Assembly: GCA_051453625.1 (NCBI GenBank)
Contig: JBOZIK010000001.1
Coordinates: 233,539,035 to 233,603,034, forward strand
Source: Welwitschia mirabilis
Lineage: Eukaryota > Gnetophyta > Gnetopsida > Welwitschiales
Direction: 5' to 3'
DNA length: 64,000 bases
Part shown: in pieces, positions 57,271 to 64,000 of the stretch
Layout of the letters: each line of letters opens with the position of its first letter
How positions within the stretch are numbered: position 1 is the stretch's first letter
Notes under the pieces: generated by a model
Told to the model about the DNA's origin: nothing
What the model saw: the letters and a program-made list of their open reading frames with translations, nothing else
Databases searched by the model: none
Program-made: the position numbers and the translations under genes

Positions 57271-57639
57271 GGCTATTTTTTAATGGCTAAAATGTCCATC
57301 ATAAAAACCACCATGATAAAGATGAAGAATATTAGACTTTTTCCATTTTGGTACACATTTTATCATAATTTGATTCTTACACTTATGATAAAGATAGGGC
57401 ACTATCCATTTATAGTCAACTATCATATGAAGAAAAGTTTTTTTTTTTTTTAATTGTGAATTCAATTTTTTAGTGTTTTAAAGTAATAAGATAATTGATA
57501 ATATCTATGTATCATGAAGAGGAATGAGCAGAAGATACCACAAATAATTATTCATTCAGAAAAGAATCATTAATAGAGAAATCATTAGAAGAAGAAGAGA
57601 GGTGTGATAAGTAATCTGCTATGTTGTTATGTTTTTCTA

Positions 57640-58415
57640 CCTTAAATATGATGGTGAGATTGAATTATTACATTAAGAGGATCTATATAATAACCCTATT
57701 ATTGGAATCTTTCTTAGTCATTAGGTATTTAATCACTACATGATCTATGTAGATGTTCATATAAAAGTCTAAAAGATAATATCTAAGATTATTGAGGTAA
57801 AAGATTATGGCTAATATCTCTCTCTTAGTAGTTGTATAATTTGCTTGATCTTTAGACAATGTTTTACTATGGTAAGACATGACTTTCAAATCATTTTCAT
57901 ATTTTTATCTAAGCACCCAATCTACAGCAAAATTACTAGCATTACACATTAAATCAAAATCTCTTTCCCAATTGGATCTTATTACAAGAAGATCATAAGA
58001 GAGTTTACATTTAAGTTTATTGAAAGTAAGCTGATAAGATTAATTTCAATAAAATTTATTTTATTTTTCTATAATGATTACAAGGGTTTATAGGTTTTAG
58101 TATAATCTTGTATGAAATAATAATAATAAAAATCATATGTCCAAGAAAGGATCGAATTTTTTTAACATTGGTTGGAGGATTTACATTTTGAATGATATCA
58201 ACCTTTTTAGGGTCCATCCTAATTTCTCTTTTAGAAATGTGATGGCCTAGAATAATTCCACTTTCAACTAAAAATAATATCTTTTTCCAACTTAAATGAA
58301 GGACACACTCTATGCATCTATTAAAGACTTTTTCTAATCTTTTTAAGATTTGATCAAAGTTTTCTCTAAAGATTAAAAAGTCATCCATAAAGATTTCTAT
58401 CGAATCCTCTATATG
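57640..58415 (-). pseudogene. Copy D RT and RNase H remnant
   Basis: RT ends at the gap with EDSIEIF and MDDFLIFRENFDQILKRLEK, keeping the MDD catalytic box. The thumb and connection follow in the open piece 58056-58388 (GIILGHHISKREIRMDPKKV, TNVKKIRSFLGH). RNase H is open at 57683-57889: MSYHSKTLSKDQANYTTTKR, then YIDHVVIKYLMTKKD. The FMDDF box is typical of Athila/Tat-type gypsy. Everything upstream of the catalytic box is missing. Confidence 0.8.
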
Positions 58416-58515
58416 NNNNNNNNNNNNNNNNNNNNNNNNNNNNNNNNNNNNNNNNNNNNNNNNNNNNNNNNNNNNNNNNNNNNNNNNNNNNNNNNNNNNN
58501 NNNNNNNNNNNNNNN
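58416..58515. other. Assembly gap, 100 N
   Basis: Placeholder gap between copy D and a TC microsatellite. Confidence 0.95.
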
Positions 58516-58556
58516 ATATATCTCTCTATCTCTCTCTCTCTCTCTCTTTCTCTCTC

Positions 58557-58593
<37 letters not shown>

Positions 58594-58613
58594 ATTTTTA
58601 TTTTTTTTTTTTT
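58516..58613 (+). repeat. (TC)n microsatellite and T run
   Basis: Mostly uninterrupted CT dinucleotides to about 58592, then a T run to 58613. Likely cause of the adjacent gap. Confidence 0.95.
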
Positions 58614-58979
58614 GGATAAAAAACATTTCACATAATTAAACACTTCAAAAAACTTAGGCGAAGTAATAATATGAAAGACAGAAAAGAATACCCTTAAACA
58701 ATCTAAGATCTTTTATCATTGAGAAAAGCATAAGAAATAAAGCATCTTCCTTAAGAATAATGTTCATAGATGTCTGAATGTCTTAAGATTGGATGAATCT
58801 AATCTTACCACTGTAAAATGCCCAAGTACAAATACTAGTTATGGAAATAAAATAAATACATAAGTCATGTTTGAAAGATGATCAAGTGATATCATAAAGG
58901 CTTCCAAAGAAATAAGCTAAGAGAAAATTTAGATAATGATGGGGAGGTAGTTCTTCTCATTGAGGGAAACCTCTAAGGC

Positions 58980-60010
58980 TAGTGCTTCTATCATGTTTAT
59001 ATCATAAGATTGCTCATATATTTTCAAGCTTTATCCATTAACTTTCTAAATCTCTTTAGTGGTTAATTTAGAAATCTTAATAGAGCCATTAAAATGCAAT
59101 TTCTCAATAAGGTAAGGACCTAACCATTTTGAGGTCAACTTGTTATATAGAAGATATACTCTAGTATTGTATAATAAAACTAGTTGGCCATGTTCGAACT
59201 TAATATTTTATCATGTCTAAACTTATTTTGGACTTTGTGAATAAGTTGAAGATGTATATCTCGAGTTCATTTCTCATCCAAATGATATAATTGAGTTAAA
59301 TTAGTTTTAATATTTTATTCTAAATTTACAAGATTAAGTTAATGTAGAGAATGATAGGAATTGAAACAAACATTAATAGGTAAAATGCAAACTTTACCGT
59401 ATACAAGGTTATAAGGTAAGAAATCAAAAGAATTACACTAAATAGTCTGGTAAGCCTAAAGAAAATCATTAAGTTTAAAAGCTTAAGATTTTTTATTAGT
59501 AGAGATAAATTTTTAAAGCATCTTTTTTAATTTTTTTATTGTCATTTTCAGCTCATCCATTGGTTTGTGAATGGTAAGCACAAGCTACTTTATGTTCTAT
59601 TCCAATGGGTAAAAGAATTTTCCTAAAAAAATGATTAATAAAATGAGTTTATAATCACTAATGATTATTTAAGTAAAGCTAAAATGTTGACAAATTTTAG
59701 TTCTAACAAAATTACAAATAGTTTGAGCATCATTTAAAAAAGTAGAAATTACTTCAACCCATTTAATCACCTAATCAACAACTACTAAGATGTAGCTTTT
59801 ATCCTTACAAGGTGGTTAAATTGGGTCTATGAAATCTATTCACTAACAATCAAAAGGTTCATATTCAAGAATAGGTTTGAGAGGAATTTCTTGAGAACAT
59901 ATAAGACTATCATAATGTTGACTTGTATCACACCTTCTAGCATAATCAAAAGAGTCCTAAAAAAGACTAGGCCAATAACATCTAGAGCGAAGAACTTTTA
60001 TGGTTATTTT
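58980..60010 (-). pseudogene. Copy E integrase remnant
   Basis: The zinc region at 60010-59920 reads CYWPSLF, then YARRCDTSQHY. Compared with copy D (CNACQ) the second cysteine is serine, so zinc binding is lost. The core near 59660 keeps ISDYK at the second Asp. Decayed C-terminal part follows toward 58980. Confidence 0.68.
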
Positions 60011-60359
60011 CTAACCACTAAAATGTCAATCACAAACACCACCATGATAAAGATGAAGAATATTTAATTTTTCCCATTTCTAGCATACATTTTTTCATGA
60101 TTTAGTTTTTGCACCTATGATAAAGATGTGGCTCTATCCATTCATAATCACTTATTCTATGGAGTAACGATTTTCTTTAATTCTGACTCCAATTTTGTGG
60201 TGTTGTCAAAGTAATAATATAATTAACAATATAATCATACTAAGGATAGGGATAAGTAGAAGATATAGTAAAAAGTTATTCATCTAAAAAAGAATCATTA
60301 AGAAAAAGACCATTAGAAGAAGAAAAGCATGATAAATGATCTACTATGTTGTTATACTT

Positions 60360-61570
60360 TCCTGCCTTATCTATGATGCTGAGATTAAATTCTTGCATTA
60401 ATAGGATTCATCTAATCAATCTAGCACTAGAATATTCCTTGATTATGAGGTATATAATAGCTACATGATCTATGTAAATTTTTGTATGAAAGCCTAAAAG
60501 ATAATGTCTAAGATTATTGAGGCAAAAGATTATGACTAACATCACTTTCTCAGTATTTATATAAATTATTTGAGCTTTGAAATATCTTTTACTATGATGA
60601 GATATAACTTTAAAATCATTTTCATATTATTGTCGAAGCACCCCATCCACAGTAATACTACTGGCATCACATATTAGTTCAAAATCCTTATTCCAATTGG
60701 GTCCCATTACAATTGGTGTGGACGATATTTTATCCTTAAGCATGTTAAAAGAAAAATGATAAGATTTATTCCATTCAAATTTTAATTCTTTCTCTAGTAA
60801 GAAATAAAGGGTTTTATAGATTTTAGCATAATATTAGATGAAGCAACAATAAAAACCACAGTGTTCAAGAAAAGATCAAATTTGTTTAATATTAATTAAA
60901 GGAGTTAGATCTCTAATGATGCTTACTTTTTTAGGGTTTATCTTAATTCCTTTATTAGAAATATGGTAATCTAGGAATTTTCCATTATCAACTGAAAAGA
61001 AGATCTTTTTCAACTTAAATGAAGGTCATACTTTATGCATCTATCAAGGGATTTTTCTAATCTTCTTAAGATTTGGTCAAAGTTTTTCCCAAACATTGAG
61101 AAGTCATCCATAAAGATTTTTATCAAATCCTCTAACATGTTAGAAAAAATATCCATCATAGTATGTTAAAAAGTTCGAGGAGTGTTATAAACTACAAAAG
61201 GAATTCATCTAAAAGAAAACATCCTAAAAACAAATTAAAAGTTATTTTATCCTAGTTTTGACTAGCTATGCAAATTTGATTATAACTGCTATATTTGTTA
61301 AGAAAGCAATAAAAAGCATGCCCCTTAATTCTTTCAAATATCTCATTAAGGAAGGATAAAGGAAAATGGTCTTTTTTCATGACTTTCATTAAGTTTTCTA
61401 ACATCTATACACATTCTCCATTTCCCATCTTTTTTTGATACAACAGTTAAAGGACTAACCCATTCACTATCTGATATAGCATAAATGATCCCAGCATCCA
61501 TTAATTTAATGATTTTATCTTTTACTACTTATTTAGTTATAGATTTAATCTTCTTTATGGTTGTCTAATA
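60360..61570 (-). pseudogene. Copy E RT and RNase H remnant
   Basis: RT begins near 61565 with IIKLMDAGIIYAISDSEWVS and VVSKKDGKW, continues with a FPLSFLNEIFERIKGHAFYC pattern, and has the catalytic box IFMDDFSMFGKNF near 61115, with both Asp kept. The thumb and RNase H follow to about 60360 in broken frames. The GIIY-P-I-SDS-WVSP start is typical of Athila/Tat RTs. Confidence 0.78.
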
Positions 61571-61857
61571 GGTTTTAAGTATTTCTCAAGATAAATTTTA
61601 TGCTAAATAATATAAGGAGGAATGAATGATAAATCTTTATGAGACCAAGAAAATTCATCAACTTTAGAATTCAAAAGAGAGATTAAGATCAGTTCCTATT
61701 TAATGGAGATGTTTTAATTGACTATTAAAGGTTTATTTTGATCATTATAGAGAAAAATATATTTTAGTCCACTAGGAATAGGTTTTAGATTAAAAATCAG
61801 ATTAAGATTTTTAATTTCTATAAATGATTCATCAAGATTAACCATCATCTCAGAGTA

Positions 61858-62067
61858 TCATCTGGATGTCACAAGTGGATGACCTCCCTCAAAATATGAA
61901 ATCTTATTTGTTTGAAATAGTTGAACTTCTTCACAGATAAAAGGTTCTATTTCTTCATCTTTTTGATCTAGAAGGTTATTTTCTAAATGCTCAAAGTTGA
62001 ATTTATTAAAATATTTTAAGTTTTCTATCTCAAGTAGATCGTCATATAGTATAGTCTCATGTAACAT
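61858..62067 (-). pseudogene. Linker between protease and RT of copy E
   Basis: Open for 69 codons, acidic (NLLDQKDEEIEPFICEEVQL). No domain is recognised; the position between protease and RT fits the long spacer seen in Athila-like elements. Confidence 0.4.
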
Positions 62068-62118
62068 TAGCCATCTTTCTTTAAGTTGACAATGTTGTAG
62101 AAATAAAGTTGGCTTAAT

Positions 62119-62520
62119 TTAATCTTCTATATTCCATTCATTATTAAGGTATTTATTAACTGCATCAAAAACTCTAATTGTAAACTTTTTGTTTCCTAAC
62201 TGACACTCCATCATCCCAGTTCTTATATTGATAATGCAATGGGCTATTGTATAGAATGCTCTACCTATAAGTAATGGATAATATTCATTACATTTAACAT
62301 CTATTATAACCAAATCTATTGGGAATAATACCTACTCAATTTAAATTACTAAATCTTTTATAGCTATTATGGGTTTCTTAACTGATGTATCTGCTAATTT
62401 CAAGATAATATGAGTAGGTTCTATTATACCTTCTAAACTAAGTATTTTACAAATATGTAATGGAATAATGTTAATACTCAATTTATGTCTATTAAACCTA
62501 TTTTTATTCTTTTGTTTTCC
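62119..62520 (-). pseudogene. Copy E protease
   Basis: The C-terminal half is open at 62119-62313: YPLLIGRAFYTIAHCIINIR, then NKKFTIRVFDAV, matching the PLILGRPFL region of Athila/Tat proteases. Upstream, LKLADTSVKKPI and a decayed active site (L-I-D-I-N, then a stop, where the family has D-L-G-A-S) can be read. Inactive. Confidence 0.7.
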
Positions 62521-62799
62521 TATAATGTGATACTAACAATTGCTTTATTTGGATTCTTAAATTTTGAAGATTTTTATAAGACTAAGTTGGTTAGAGATTA
62601 AGCTAAAAAGACTTTGTTACATATAGTTAATTTTTGTTTTCTTATTATTAAGTATTTTTACAATTTAAAATATTTTAGGTTTTCTTACAAAAGTTTCCAA
62701 AATGGTAAGTTTATACTCACATTTTATATTAAGGCTTTAAGATGATCATCAAAGTTTAGATTAGTAAGTAGCCTATTAAGCCAAGTGGTAGCAGCTTTA

Positions 62800-64000
62800 T
62801 TTTCTTTTTTATTGTGAAGAAATTTTATTTTTACTTTTATCATTTAAAAGAGAAGGGAAGTTATGATTTTCTAATATTTCAATTTCCTCTTCTTCTTCAT
62901 CATTTCTTATGTTGTTTTAGAATTTTGAGGCTTCATAAGAAGGAGGGTTTGTTTCATTTCTACTTTTTGTCCCAACCTTATAATCTTTTATTACTTCATT
63001 ACGGTTCAGGAGAGGTTGTATTACTAATTATTCTCATAGTCTTTGGTTTGCTAATATGGTTTGTTGAAGGACATTCACTAAATTCTCAATGTTGAAATTC
63101 GTGTTTTCTTAAGATTTTCTAAGTTTATTTATAGAATTTTTAAGTGAATCATTTTGATATTTAAGGTTTGATGAACTTGATTGAAAGATTAAATTTTTAA
63201 ATATACTTTTGAAAGGTTGAGGTTTGATTTGAAAATTTTTGAATTTGTTATCAAAGATTTGAAAATTAGATTTTGCATGCATCCTAGGTTGGAATTGGTT
63301 TTGATTTCAATTTTGATTTTAATTTTTAAAGTTTGAAGTTTTTTTTTGAAAGCATAAACTTCTTCATAAATTCTTTCTTTATAGGTTAGTAATAAGGGGT
63401 AATCCTTAGTTATGTGATAATTATCTTTACATAAGTTATAACTTTGCATAATAATCTTTTCAATTGCTAGTGTTACATCTAAAATTATCTTAGTATATTT
63501 TTTCAAGGTTGTTGTAAAATCTCTAATTAAATTTTTTAGTTCAGTTTTTGTTCTTCCTACCTTCTTTTCTTGTTTTACGTCTTTTAAATCTTTAATGATT
63601 TTGCCTGTGGTAAAGTTATCTCTAGATGTTAGTTTTGATCATGTTTGACTCACTTCAACAAGTTTTTCTAATGTTTTTCAAGCATTTTCTAATATGAGAT
63701 TCATTATATTTCCATCATAAGAAAAATCTACAAGTTGTTTTATTTGGCTATTCAATCCCCTATAAAAGTAATCTATTAATTCTACTCATGTGAATGTGTC
63801 TATTAGATTAGAATGAATTGTCATAAAGGATCGTTCATAGGTGAAAGCATAATAATTATTTACTTGTTGTTGGAATTTAGTTACTTCTTTCTTTCTCTTC
63901 TTAATGATTGATTCACTCATAAATCTCTTAATAAAAGTTTTCTAAACTTAATTCCATGTTTTTAAACTCTTGTGGGGTACAGTTCTTAAGTAAAATTTGC
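62800..64000 (-). pseudogene. Copy E gag remnant, runs off the window
   Basis: Retrotrans_gag capsid pattern YFYRGLNSQIKQLVDFSYDG near 63770-63700. A degenerate zinc knuckle CKDNYHITKDYPLL near 63420 has its last Cys changed to Tyr. A Gln/Asn/Phe-rich tail (for example NQNQFQPRMHAKSNFQIF) lies near 63300-63150. This order is typical of Athila-type gag. Stops are present, and the N-terminus is beyond position 64000. Confidence 0.7.

Larger units (their letters stand above)
58620..64000 (-). mobile_element. Copy E: Athila/Tat-like gypsy element, partial
   Basis: On the minus strand it shows gag, protease, RT, RNase H and integrase in gypsy order, running off the window at 64000. It repeats copy D: 58630-61140 aligns with 55930-58415 over the whole integrase to RT region, in the same orientation. 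Neither LTRs nor PBS are in the window. All genes contain stops. Confidence 0.78.

Noticed and set aside
1-64000. A host gene or a defence, biosynthetic or regulatory gene system
   Set aside because: No intact reading frame over 267 codons and every recognisable domain belongs to a transposable element.

Overview
The window looks like a gene-poor, AT-rich stretch of a vascular plant nuclear genome, most likely an angiosperm. The evidence is the mixture of decayed Ty1/copia and Ty3/gypsy retrotransposons with plant-type primer-binding sites (initiator Met and Asp tRNA), a CACTA-type terminus and a tRNA-derived SINE-like element. I see no intact host gene, rRNA, functional tRNA, CRISPR or prokaryotic feature. 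Almost every open frame is a scrap of gag or pol broken by stops. Many of those stops are CAA/CAG to TAA/TAG or TGG to TGA, as expected from deamination of methylated cytosine. Nine N runs interrupt the window, and at least two sit where flanking sequence is duplicated.

Layout: 700-5769 is a near-complete but dead copia element (+) with two LTRs, PBS, PPT, gag, protease, integrase, RT and RNase H. 5985-8100 is a second, LTR-less copia remnant (+). 8474-8960 is the LTR end, PBS and gag start of a third copia. 9435-23109 is a cluster of three same-orientation (-) partial copies of one chromovirus (gypsy with chromodomain, Reina-like) bounded by LTRs of one family. A GC-richer island (13130-13945) sits inside it next to the best preserved integrase. 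23700-25020 is another copia remnant (+) split by a solo LTR of the third copia's family.

25709-37781 is a tandem LTR-internal-LTR-internal-LTR array (-) of a pol-less element with a decayed tRNA-Asp PBS. 38556-48597 is a chromovirus-like gypsy (+). Its two LTRs are each followed by a PBS and a homologous leader, which again suggests a tandem array. It carries a CACTA-like terminus and a 1-kb degenerate minisatellite. 49793-50600 is RT from a different gypsy subfamily, interrupted or followed by a 177-bp SINE-like insertion. 52880-54180 holds a less AT-rich transposon-protein relic (-). 55930-64000 contains two tandem partial copies (-) of an Athila/Tat-like gypsy, separated by a gap and a TC microsatellite.

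These elements do not form a cellular pathway. Within each one, gag would build the particle, protease would cleave the polyprotein, RT/RNase H would copy the RNA from a tRNA primer to the polypurine tract, and integrase (with a chromodomain in chromoviruses) would insert the DNA. All visible copies are defective. The notable features are structural: two independent tandem retrotransposon arrays with shared LTRs, LTR tandem repeats built from a CCAAT palindrome, several minisatellites, and an uneven decay gradient. I found no convincing previously undescribed gene system.
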